Assembly: GCA_004296885.1 (NCBI GenBank)
Contig: SCVN01000015.1
Coordinates: forward strand, 288,076-352,075
Direction: 5' to 3'
Source of the DNA: Nitrospirota bacterium
GTDB taxonomy: Bacteria; Nitrospirota; Nitrospiria; Nitrospirales; Nitrospiraceae
Length of the DNA: 64,000 bases
Positions 1 to 7,396 of the stretch are shown here, piece after piece. The notes under the pieces were generated by a model, which saw only the letters and a program-made list of their open reading frames with translations, was not told where the DNA came from and did not search any database. Position 1 is the first letter of the stretch; each line of letters begins with the position of its first letter. Made by a program: the position numbers and the translations under genes.

Positions 1-319
1 AGTAGGCGTCGGCCTCGGGCCCCCGGTCCAGGAGCCGCCTGATCTCGTCCCGAATCTCCGGCGTGGCCACCTCATCGGTGTCCAGACTGAACACCCACTC
101 GTGCGACGCATGGGCCACGGCCTCGTTCCGAAGCCGGCCGAATCCGTGGAACTCGTGCTGGTAGACCTTATCCGTGAACTCCCGGCTGATCTTCTCGGTG
201 GCATCGGTGCTGTGGGAGTCCACCACGATCAGCTCATCCGCCCAGCGGACCGATTCCAGGCAGGCCCGGATCGTGGTCTCGTTGTTGTAGGCGATCACAT
301 AGGCAGACACCTTAGACAT
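1..319 (-). CDS. Family 2 glycosyltransferase, WaaE/KdtX-like (3' end outside window)
   Basis: Begins with ATG at 319 and runs off the left edge, so only the first 106 residues are visible. The start MSKVSAYVIAYNNE, then ACLESVRWADELIVVDS and a later LDTDE, is the GT-A fold of family 2 glycosyltransferases: the VVDS segment binds nucleotide and the LDTDE is the DxD-type metal/nucleotide-sugar site. The pattern is closest to WaaE/KdtX enzymes that add glucose to inner-core heptose on the cytoplasmic face, which fits the heptosyltransferase genes upstream. The start overlaps the preceding gene's stop by 8 bp, indicating translational coupling at the distal end of the LPS operon. The family is clear; acceptor specificity is inferred. 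Confidence 0.8.
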   Translation of the reverse strand, partial: MSKVSAYVIAYNNETTIRACLESVRWADELIVVDSHSTDATEKISREFTDKVYQHEFHGFGRLRNEAVAHASHEWVFSLDTDEVATPEIRDEIRRLLDRGPEADAY

Positions 320-1331
320 GCGCCACCGCCATAGCCTCCGGCTTGGTCACGACCTGCCGGATCCGAGCACAGACCTGCTCGACGGAAATGCGGTCCAAGC
401 AGTCCCAGTAGGGACAAGCTTCGTAGATGCATTTCTCGCAGGTGGGCACATCGGGCCGTAACACCATCCCTTGACCTAAGGGTTGCCAGCGGGTCGGCAG
501 CTGGTTCCGCCGGGGATCAAAGAGGCTGACGGTCGGCACCCCGAGCCCCGCGGCAATATGCGCCGGCCCGGTCGAGCCGGACACCAGCGACTGGCTCGCC
601 CCGATGATCGCCATCAACTGCCGCAACGTTACAGTTCCCATCACATCCAGGATCGAGCCATGGGCCGATCCCCTCCAGCCCGTCTCCTCCCGAAAGCGGT
701 CCCGTTCGGTCTGGCTGCCGCTCAGCACCACCCCATAGCCCTCCTTGACCAAACGTTGCGTCAGATCGAGGTAATGCTGGAGTTTCCATTGGCGGGAGGA
801 AAATCCACCCGGGTGCACCACAATGCAAGGCGACGGGATCGCCTTCAGCTTCGCGGCCGCCTCCTGCCGCTCATCGTCTGTCAAGAACAGTTGCGGGCGG
901 ATCAGCTCTCCCGGCTCAAGCCCCAAGCCCCGCAAGAGCCCCAGATTGTACGTCGCTTCGTGCCGGGAAAAATCGCTCCGATGTTCGTAGACCCGCCGAT
1001 TGGCCAGCAGGCTGTACCAGCGATAGCCGGTTGCCACCCGCACCGGAACCCGCGCCACGAAGGCCGCGGCCATCAAGCGGCGGAACGGCTTCAAGAAAAT
1101 CGCCGCATCGAAACCCCGTCGAAACAGCGCCACCAGATCAGCGAACCGCTCCCGCCCGTTCAGAGTTAGGATGGCAGCCAAGTCCGGATGCTGCGCCAGC
1201 ACCGGCGCCGCATAGACGCTGGAGAGAAACGAAACCTTCGCATCCGGCAGTAACCGGCGCAACGCCGTGGCGACCGGAAGACAAAGAATCTCATCCCCGA
1301 TTCCATCAGGCCTGACCAGCAAGATGTTCAT
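312..1331 (-). CDS. Family 9 glycosyltransferase (ADP-heptose:LPS heptosyltransferase family)
   Basis: 339 residues. The N-terminus MNILLVRPDGIGDEILCLP is the typical first Rossmann strand and GxGD-type loop of GT9 heptosyltransferases. The C-terminal half carries CIVVHPGG, then SGSTGPAHIAAGLGVPTVSLFDP, the ADP-heptose-binding half-site. A Cys-rich stretch near the end (CEKCIYEACPYWDCLD) is also seen in the two upstream GT9 proteins. It is the third GT9 domain in a row (with the waaC-like and waaF-like genes), so it likely adds a further heptose or related sugar to the core. I cannot decide between WaaQ-type and a lineage-specific specificity. Gap to the upstream gene is 19 bp. Confidence 0.82.
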   Translation of the reverse strand: MNILLVRPDGIGDEILCLPVATALRRLLPDAKVSFLSSVYAAPVLAQHPDLAAILTLNGRERFADLVALFRRGFDAAIFLKPFRRLMAAAFVARVPVRVATGYRWYSLLANRRVYEHRSDFSRHEATYNLGLLRGLGLEPGELIRPQLFLTDDERQEAAAKLKAIPSPCIVVHPGGFSSRQWKLQHYLDLTQRLVKEGYGVVLSGSQTERDRFREETGWRGSAHGSILDVMGTVTLRQLMAIIGASQSLVSGSTGPAHIAAGLGVPTVSLFDPRRNQLPTRWQPLGQGMVLRPDVPTCEKCIYEACPYWDCLDRISVEQVCARIRQVVTKPEAMAVAHV

Positions 1332-1350
1332 CCAGACCGCCTGTTTGTCG

Positions 1351-2388
1351 TCACTGGGCCAACCTGACGGCCAGTTGCGCCCGCGCCGCCTCCAATACCC
1401 GGATAGGCGAAATATCCGTCAGACATGCGAGCCGGACCTGGTTGCGGCATTGCCGGCTAAAACAGGGGCTGCACGCAACGCCGCTCGTCAGCGCCAGATG
1501 AGGCCTGCCGTATGGGCCGGTCCTGACGGGGCTCGTCGGGCCGAAGAGAGCCACGACGGGCGTGCCGACCGCTGCCGCCACGTGCATCGGCCCCGAGTCA
1601 TTCGTGATCAGCAACGATGCCGATTGTAACAGGGCGGGCAACAGCCCCACCTTGGTCTGCCCGGCGAGATCAGCCGGCGCCGTACGCATCAGATGCTTGA
1701 CCGCCTCGGTGTCCGCTTGCTCATCCGGTCCCCCGATCAGCACCACGCGCCCCAACCCCTCTTGCTGCAGACGATCCGCCACCTCGGCGAAGGACTCCCT
1801 GGGCCAACGCTTGGTGGCCCAGCGGGCCGAGACATTCATCGCGACCCATGATACGTCGGCCGGCACGCCCTGCCGGTTCAACAGATCCGACACATGGGAG
1901 CGATCGTCGCTCAACGGACGGAACCGGAACTCCGGCTCGCCAGGGGCGACTGCGCCGAGCGCCCGCGCCACAAGTAGGTACCGATCGACCGCATGCATCT
2001 CCGTATTGGGGACCGGCACTCTCTGGGTGTAGAACCAGGAACTTCCTTCCCGCGCATTGGCGAAACCGATGCGCGTCGCGCAGCCGGACAGCCAGGCCAT
2101 TCCGCCGCTGCGGAAGAGTCCCTGCAGGTCGACGACCAGATCGAAGCCCTGGGCGCGCAAACGCGGGACCTGCGAGAGCCATCCGGCGAGACCCGGCTCC
2201 ACGGCCCAGACCTCATCCACCCCCTCCACTCGCTCGACGATGCCCGCCCACTGCCGCTTCACGAGCCAAGTGAAGGAGGCCCGGGGAAAACACCCACGCA
2301 AAGCGGCCAGCGTGGGCATCGCCTGCACCACGTCGCCGAGCGAACTCGGCTTGATGAACAGGATCCGCCGATAGTCGCGTCCTGCCAT
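1351..2388 (-). CDS. waaC: Lipopolysaccharide heptosyltransferase I-like (GT9)
   Basis: 345 residues. RILFIKPSSLGDVVQAMP corresponds to the WaaC N-terminal signature (KTSSMGDV in enterobacteria). FDLVVDLQGLFRSG and the later HAVDRYL match the conserved Kdo-proximal region of WaaC, and LLITNDSGPMHVAAAVGTPVVALFGPT is the C-terminal ADP-heptose half-site. It should transfer the first L-glycero-D-manno-heptose onto Kdo at the inner membrane. Its ATG at 2388 abuts the end of the upstream waaF-gmhB gene, so the two are translated together. Assignment to WaaC rather than another GT9 rests on these motifs; an alternative is a WaaQ-type enzyme. Confidence 0.75.
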   Translation of the reverse strand: MAGRDYRRILFIKPSSLGDVVQAMPTLAALRGCFPRASFTWLVKRQWAGIVERVEGVDEVWAVEPGLAGWLSQVPRLRAQGFDLVVDLQGLFRSGGMAWLSGCATRIGFANAREGSSWFYTQRVPVPNTEMHAVDRYLLVARALGAVAPGEPEFRFRPLSDDRSHVSDLLNRQGVPADVSWVAMNVSARWATKRWPRESFAEVADRLQQEGLGRVVLIGGPDEQADTEAVKHLMRTAPADLAGQTKVGLLPALLQSASLLITNDSGPMHVAAAVGTPVVALFGPTSPVRTGPYGRPHLALTSGVACSPCFSRQCRNQVRLACLTDISPIRVLEAARAQLAVRLAQ

Positions 2389-4142
2389 TACGGCTCCAAC
2401 CCTTGTCCGAACCCGGCCCCCTCCCGGGAAGACACGAGGGGTATCCCTGCCGTCGACCGGCTGGCCGCATCCGTGAGAATCCAGGCCGCCGCATCGGCCA
2501 GCCCCGCCGCGACATGATCCGGCTTGCGGCCTTCCCGTTCCAAGACCGCCAACGCCTCCAAGCTTGCGGGACCTGTGGTCACCAAGACCCTGCGGGCCCC
2601 GATGCGGCTCCCCAACTCGATGTCCCTGCTCTGGTCACCCACAACATAGCTGGTCGAGAGGTCCACCCCCAGGTCCGCCGCCGCCCGCTCCGCCATCGCC
2701 GTCCCGGGCTTGCGGCAGAGACACCCGTCGTCCGGATGATGCGGGCAGAAGTAGATGGCGTCCAGAGTGCCCCCGCCCGCTTCCAGCAGGGCCAGCAACC
2801 TGGCATGGATGGTTTTGAGCATCTCGACCGTGAAGAGGCCCCGCGCGACCCCCGACTGGTTGGTCACCAACACGAGCGTGGCGCCGGCCTGTTTCAGGCG
2901 CGCGACCGCCTCGACGACGCCGGGCAGCAGGTGCAGCTCTTCCGGTGTCTTGATGTAGCTCGTATCCCGGTTCACGGTCCCGTCCCGATCCAGAAAGACG
3001 GTGACGCCCTTCAGCGGAGTTGAAAAGCTTGAAAGTCCGAAAGTCGAAAGTTTTGAAACAGCCTCCGGCTGACTTTCCGACTTTACAGACTTTCCAACTT
3101 GCAGTTGTTTCACAGCCGCCGCATGCACCTCGTCTACCGTGACCCTGGTCATGCATCGATGGTCGATCGGGCACTCGCGCAACAGACAGGGCGCGCAGTC
3201 CACCGGCTGCCGCACGATGGCATATCGCTCGCCGACCGGGGACGTGGTCCGGTGATCGGTCGGCCCGAACACGGCCACCACAGGGACCCCGAAGGCCGCC
3301 GCAATATGCATCGGTCCCGTATCGTTGGTGAGAAAGAGGTCGCAGCGCTTCGTGACCGCCATGAGTTCCCGGACGGTCGTCTGTCCGGAGAGCACGACCA
3401 CCGGCAGACGCAGCCGCTCCGCGATGCTGCGCGCCAAGGCTTCTTCCCCCTTGGCGCCGACGATCACGACATGCGCCTGCCGACCGAGCCGGTGCTGATC
3501 GTCGGCGACCCGCTGGACCGTCTCCGCAAACCGATCCGGCAGCCAGCGCTTCGCCCCGCCATAGGTCGAGCCGGGATTGAGACCAATCACCAAGTCCCCT
3601 GCGCCCACCCCCCGTTCCGCCAGTGTGGCGGCCATCTCCCGCTCTTCCTGCTCCGACAGAAACAACCTGGGAGAGGCAACCGATCCGTCGGCGCCCAGCG
3701 GCCGGAGCAGATCCAGGTAATACTGGACCTGGTGCTTACGTACGGTATGGGGGCCACGCTCGACGGGATCGGTGAGGAGCCAGCCCCGTCCGTCCGTGGC
3801 ATAGCCATAGCGGCGGGCAATCCCCGCCAGAAAAGAAATCAGCGCCGCTTCAAATGCGTTCTGAAACAGGATCGCCAGGTCGAACCGGCGGCGGCGCAAC
3901 TCCTCGGCCAAGGCCCATTTGCCGGCCAAGCCCACATGCTTCCGGCGATCTTCGTAGACCAGCGTGTGGTCGACCGCCGGATGGTGCGCCAACAACTCCG
4001 CAATGGTCGGCTTGACCAGCAGCGTCACCTCCGCTTCCGGAAAGAGTCCGCGGACCGCGCTCAACGCCGGTTCGCACATGACCGCGTCCCCGATCCAGTT
4101 CGGCCCCCGCACCAGCAGACGCCTGACCGACTCCTTACGCAA
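2388..4142 (-). CDS. waaF/gmhB: Fusion protein: heptosyltransferase II (WaaF) + heptose-1,7-bisphosphate phosphatase (GmhB)
   Basis: 584 residues with two complete enzymes. Residues ~1-350 are GT9 WaaF (LLVRGPNWIGDAVMCEP; later FLTNDTGPMHIAAAFGVP). Residues ~385-560 are a HAD phosphatase of the GmhB type: FLDRDGTVN holds the nucleophile Asp pair, VLVTNQSGVARG is motif II, CPHHPDDGCLCRKP is the zinc-binding loop with the motif III Lys, and VVGDQSRDIE is motif IV. The fusion joins heptose activation and heptose transfer, normally separate proteins. The linker (~355-385, Ser/Lys-rich) is encoded by an AT-rich palindromic repeat (3019-3100), so the fusion may have arisen when that element removed a stop. 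Start is TTG at 4142, overlapping the lpxK stop by 8 bp. Both domains keep their key residues. Confidence 0.9.
   Translation of the reverse strand: MRKESVRRLLVRGPNWIGDAVMCEPALSAVRGLFPEAEVTLLVKPTIAELLAHHPAVDHTLVYEDRRKHVGLAGKWALAEELRRRRFDLAILFQNAFEAALISFLAGIARRYGYATDGRGWLLTDPVERGPHTVRKHQVQYYLDLLRPLGADGSVASPRLFLSEQEEREMAATLAERGVGAGDLVIGLNPGSTYGGAKRWLPDRFAETVQRVADDQHRLGRQAHVVIVGAKGEEALARSIAERLRLPVVVLSGQTTVRELMAVTKRCDLFLTNDTGPMHIAAAFGVPVVAVFGPTDHRTTSPVGERYAIVRQPVDCAPCLLRECPIDHRCMTRVTVDEVHAAAVKQLQVGKSVKSESQPEAVSKLSTFGLSSFSTPLKGVTVFLDRDGTVNRDTSYIKTPEELHLLPGVVEAVARLKQAGATLVLVTNQSGVARGLFTVEMLKTIHARLLALLEAGGGTLDAIYFCPHHPDDGCLCRKPGTAMAERAAADLGVDLSTSYVVGDQSRDIELGSRIGARRVLVTTGPASLEALAVLEREGRKPDHVAAGLADAAAWILTDAASRSTAGIPLVSSREGAGFGQGLEP
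3019..3100. repeat. AT-rich imperfect palindrome of AAAGTC-type words, inside the waaF-gmhB linker
   Basis: The left arm is built of near-tandem words (TTGAAAAGC, TTGAAAGTCC, GAAAGTCG) and the right arm of their complements (GACTTTCC, GACTTTAC, GACTTTCC), meeting at a GC hairpin CAGCC-TCC-GGCTG. Composition is much more AT-rich than the flanking coding DNA. The same word family and layout recurs in an intergenic position at 43987-44069. Here it is translated in frame as the inter-domain linker of the fusion protein. Confidence 0.7.
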
Positions 4143-5169
4143 GCTCCCTCCCTCCGAAAACGACCCGCTCCATCCGCTCCCGCCCGTCCACGATGTCCGT
4201 GCCCAGTCGCAACGCCAGCACCCGCTCGCCCGGCCTCAACAAGGGGGCCACCTTGACGGCATCCTTCTCCGTCGTCACCAGCAGCTGCGCGCCGCAGCGC
4301 TTCGCCTGATCGTTAACCCGCTCCAGATCGCCGTTCCGATAGGCATGATGGTCCGGAAACCGCACCTCCTCCACCACGTTCACGCCAAGACCGGACATCG
4401 TCGCCCTGAACGAACCACTATTGCCGATCCCGCTGAAGAGCAAGGCTGTCCGTCCCCTCACTCCCTCCAATGCCTGCGCCGCTCCGCTCGCCACATCCAC
4501 GAACATGTCCGGCGTGAACCGCACGAGAATCGGCTGATCCCTGCGGCCCAGGGCTCGGACCGTGCCTGCGACCGTCTCTTGCTGCCGGACCTGATCGACG
4601 CGGGTCATGAGCACCAGCGTTGCGCGGGCGGCGGCCGCGAGCGGCTCCCGCAAACGCCCGGCCGGCAGCAGCGCGTCCAAGTCTTGGGGCGCCGAGGCGT
4701 CCACGAGCAGCAGGTTCACATCGCGATGCAGGGCCAGATGCTGAAACCCATCGTCCAGCACGACACAGTCGAGGGGAAACCGGCTCAAGACCCACTGCCC
4801 TGCCCGGTACCGATCCGCCCCCACCGCCACGACGACGCCGGGGCAGCGGGACGCGATCAAATGCGGCTCATCCCCTGCTTCGGCCGGCCCGGCCAGGACG
4901 GTCTCCCCATCCGACACCAGCAGGAATTCCTCCCCGCTCTGCCGCTTGTAGCCGCGACTCAGCACGCCCACGCGCAGGCCGCGTAGCAACAACGATTGTA
5001 CCAGCCAGATCACAACCGGCGTTTTGCCCGTGCCGCCGGCGGTCAGGTTCCCCACGCTGACCACCCGGCAGGGCAAGGTCCAGGTCGGGAACCAGCCGGT
5101 TGCATAGAGCCAAGCCCTGGCCCGGACCACCAGCCCATAGGGAATCGACAAGAGCCGCAGCAGCCACAT
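4135..5169 (-). CDS. lpxK: Tetraacyldisaccharide 4'-kinase
   Basis: 344 residues from ATG 5169 (MWLLRLLSIPYG). A longer reading from 5256 would overlap waaA by 70 bp and adds non-conserved sequence, so the shorter start, 17 bp after the waaA stop, is preferred. An N-terminal membrane-associating helix is followed by a P-loop GGTGKT at residues ~45-50, then SRGYKR, VLDDGFQH and a C-terminal LLVTTEKDAVK, all LpxK hallmarks. It phosphorylates the 4' position of the lipid A disaccharide at the inner membrane with ATP. It lies in the operon between waaA and waaF-gmhB and overlaps the latter's TTG start. Confidence 0.93.
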   Translation of the reverse strand: MWLLRLLSIPYGLVVRARAWLYATGWFPTWTLPCRVVSVGNLTAGGTGKTPVVIWLVQSLLLRGLRVGVLSRGYKRQSGEEFLLVSDGETVLAGPAEAGDEPHLIASRCPGVVVAVGADRYRAGQWVLSRFPLDCVVLDDGFQHLALHRDVNLLLVDASAPQDLDALLPAGRLREPLAAAARATLVLMTRVDQVRQQETVAGTVRALGRRDQPILVRFTPDMFVDVASGAAQALEGVRGRTALLFSGIGNSGSFRATMSGLGVNVVEEVRFPDHHAYRNGDLERVNDQAKRCGAQLLVTTEKDAVKVAPLLRPGERVLALRLGTDIVDGRERMERVVFGGRELA

Positions 5170-5186
5170 AGGGCCCACCCGGCCCC

Positions 5187-6566
5187 TCACCCTCCTCGTT
5201 CTCCCGGCAGAGGGGCAAGAGCATCCTTGCGAACCAAGCCGGCGGAAGGACCGCACACCCCGGCGCCTCTCGTCCCAATACCTGTGTCAAGCACCTTGCC
5301 GATGTGATCCAAACTGCGTCGGAGGGCTCCACGGTTCTCATTCACAACCTGTTGCGCGGCCAACCCGACCTTCTGGAGGTCAGCCCGGCGCCTGAGCAGC
5401 TGCGCCATGGCCTTGGCCAACTCCGTTCCGTTCCTGGCAGGCACCATTCCTTCGGCCCGGCTCAATTGGGTCGCAATTTCGGCGCAATGGTCCGTGAAGG
5501 GACCGAAGAATACCGGCTTGGCCCAAACGGCCGGCTCCAAGAGATTATGCCCTCCGACCGGAACCAGCGTGCCGCCTACGTAAGCCAGCACCGCCTCGCG
5601 ATAGACCAATGCCAATTCGCCCCTCGTGTCCAGAATCAGCACCCGCGGCCCGGACAGGCTCGGCGTGACCGCAGACGCTCTCAACAGGCTCCGCCGCAGA
5701 GCCGTGAGTCCAATGCCCTTGACCGCGGCTTCGACCTCCGCCGCCCGTTCGATATGCCGGGGCGCAAGCACGAGCACTAGCTTAGAGAACTCGCGGACCA
5801 ACGTCTGATAGGCAGTGAGCAGCTCTTCTTCCTCGCCTGGGTGCGTGCTGCCCGCCACGATCAATTCTTCGCCTTCTGCCAGCCCCAGCACCGCCCGAGA
5901 TATAGCGCCGGGGCCGTTGATCTCGCCTGGCAAGGGCTGATCGAACTTGATGTTCCCGATCCGCATCACTCGATCCGGCCGCGCGCCCAAGGCCACCATA
6001 CGCTCGGCGTCCCGATCCGATTGCATCAGGCAGGCGGTGACGGCTCCCAACACTTGGCGCAAGAACGACCGGATCAACCGATATCGGCCGAAGGAGCGCG
6101 AGGACAGCCGGCCATTGACGAGGACAGCCGGAATGCCGCTGCGTCCCAGTTGCCGCAGCAGATTCGGCCAGAGCTCGGTTTCGACAAACAGGAACAGGGA
6201 AGGATTGAGGTGCCGCACCATCTTGGCCACCACCCAGGGAAAGTCCAGCGGCGCGTAACAATGGTCGGCCACCCCCGCCAGCCGCTGCTCGACCGCTTCC
6301 CGCCCGGTCTCGGTGACGGTGGATACGATGATCCGATAGGCGGGGTAGCGGGCATGAAAGGCCTTGACCAGCGGCGCGACGGCCACCGCTTCTCCCAACG
6401 ACACGGCATGGACCCAGAGCAACGGCCGGCCGGCCGACACCCCACCGGGCAGAACCAGTCCCAGCCGCTGGGGCAAGCCGCGCCGGCACCGTGGCTTGGC
6501 CAGCAACATCGCGAGGATCACGGGGGAGGCCAGGAGCAGGAGCCCGTTATAGAGGAAGTACCACAT
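5187..6566 (-). CDS. waaA: 3-deoxy-D-manno-octulosonic acid (Kdo) transferase
   Basis: 459 residues from ATG 6566 (MWYFLYNGLLLLASPV), which gives the usual N-terminal membrane anchor. An in-frame start 29 codons upstream would translate the palindromic repeat at 6577 and is rejected. WVHAVSLGEA contains the conserved catalytic Glu (about residue 59), and the GT30 fold continues with FVETELWPN, VLVNGRLS, IVAGSTHPGEE, LAPRH and VGGHNLLEPA. It adds Kdo to lipid IVA on the cytoplasmic face. The C-terminus has about 30 extra residues after the conserved domain that I do not recognise. Downstream lpxK follows 17 bp later. Confidence 0.93.
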   Translation of the reverse strand: MWYFLYNGLLLLASPVILAMLLAKPRCRRGLPQRLGLVLPGGVSAGRPLLWVHAVSLGEAVAVAPLVKAFHARYPAYRIIVSTVTETGREAVEQRLAGVADHCYAPLDFPWVVAKMVRHLNPSLFLFVETELWPNLLRQLGRSGIPAVLVNGRLSSRSFGRYRLIRSFLRQVLGAVTACLMQSDRDAERMVALGARPDRVMRIGNIKFDQPLPGEINGPGAISRAVLGLAEGEELIVAGSTHPGEEEELLTAYQTLVREFSKLVLVLAPRHIERAAEVEAAVKGIGLTALRRSLLRASAVTPSLSGPRVLILDTRGELALVYREAVLAYVGGTLVPVGGHNLLEPAVWAKPVFFGPFTDHCAEIATQLSRAEGMVPARNGTELAKAMAQLLRRRADLQKVGLAAQQVVNENRGALRRSLDHIGKVLDTGIGTRGAGVCGPSAGLVRKDALAPLPGERGG

Positions 6567-6576
6567 GGTTCTTCTC

Positions 6577-6676
6577 GTGAGGGATGAAGCGTCAGGTGTG
6601 AAGGGAAAGATGGTCCCTTTTGCCTTCTCTTTCGCCTGCCCCTTACGTATCACGCCTCACGTCGTACGTCTTCATC
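6577..6676. repeat. Imperfect palindromic word repeat (GTGAAGSGT-type) between acyltransferase and waaA
   Basis: Left arm GTGAGGGATGAAGCG plus GTCAGGTGTGAAGGG; right arm CCCCTTACGTATCACG plus CCTCACGTCGTACG, which is its approximate reverse complement. The right arm encodes the last residues of the shifted acyltransferase frame (stop at 6650). Architecture matches the other repeats at 7311, 32417, 33296 and 43987, but the words differ. Confidence 0.6.
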
Positions 6677-7305
6677 GGCTTCGGCCGTCAACCGGTTCAA
6701 CACCGATTCCAACTCACGCCGCTTGGCTTCCATCTCGTCCGCCGAGGCTTGTCCCGTAACCCGGATCGGCTCCCCCATCCGGAAGAGCCCGCGCCCGAAC
6801 GGATAGGGGACCATGAAGCGATCCCAGCTCGCGAAGAGTTTTTTTTTGAGCAGCTGAAGGTTACGGGGACGATCGGCAAGCCCGTCGCCTTGGCCAGATG
6901 GATGACCCCCATCTGCGCCACCTGCCTGGGCCCCTTGGGCCCGTCCGGCGTGATGGCTAGGTCCGCCCCGGAGCGGCCGAGCTGTACCAGCTCGCGCAGC
7001 GCCGTCGCCCCGCCTCTGGTCGTCGAACCCCGGACCGAACGGAAACCGAACCGGGACACAATGCGCCGGATCAACTCTCCGTCCCGATGCCGGCTGATCA
7101 AGATGTAGATCTGCGAGCCCCGATAGGCCAACGGCATCATGAGCTGGCGGCTGTGCCAGAAGGCAAAAATACAGCGCTGCCCCTGCGCATACAGAGCCAG
7201 CATCGGTTCCGCCCCTTCCGTTCTGATCGTCAGAGACTTGCCCAGCAACCGGACCAGCGCGGCCCCGATGGGCGGGAGCAGATTCAATTTCAACCAGTTC
7301 AACAT
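6650..7305 (-). pseudogene. DUF374 lysophospholipid acyltransferase-like protein, interrupted by a frameshift in an A9 run
   Basis: The reading begins at 7305 (MLNWLKLNLLPP) and shows the DUF374 acyltransferase pattern: IFAFWHSRQLMM (catalytic His region), RGSTTRGG, and ITPDGPKGPRQ. At the nine-A run 6839-6847 this frame degenerates into unrelated sequence. The neighbouring frame continues with the expected family C-terminus (KLFASWDRFMVPYPFGRG, then MGEPIRV) to the stop at 6650. One extra A would restore a protein of about 218 residues, the normal family length. It could be a sequencing or assembly error, a real mutation, or transcriptional slippage on the homopolymer, which makes mixed products in other bacteria. 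Context (msbA upstream, waaA downstream) suggests transfer of an acyl chain to lipid A or a precursor; that is inference. Confidence 0.75.
6839..6847 (-). other. Homopolymer A9 slippage or frameshift site
   Basis: Nine consecutive T on the plus strand (A on the coding strand) mark the exact point where conserved acyltransferase coding moves from one frame to the next. A run of nine A is long enough for RNA polymerase slippage. Confidence 0.6.
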
Positions 7306-7310
7306 ACAAG

Positions 7311-7396
7311 CAATGTCGAATGATGAGTGCTGAATGCTGAATGGAAGATGAATTTCTTTTCCGTTCTCACGTTCATCGTTCAGCGGTCATCGTTGT
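7311..7396. repeat. Imperfect palindromic word repeat (GAATGATGA-type) between msbA and the acyltransferase
   Basis: Left arm holds CAATGTCGAATGATGAG and GCTGAATGCTGAATGG; the right arm TTCATCGTTCAGCGG followed by TCATCGTTG is the approximate reverse complement. It encodes the final residues of MsbA (ETTMTAER) before the stop at 7373. It closely resembles the element at 32417-32499. Confidence 0.6.

Noticed and set aside
6567..6653. N-terminal extension of waaA
   Set aside because: Encoded by the palindromic repeat, not conserved, and the start at 6566 gives the standard membrane anchor.
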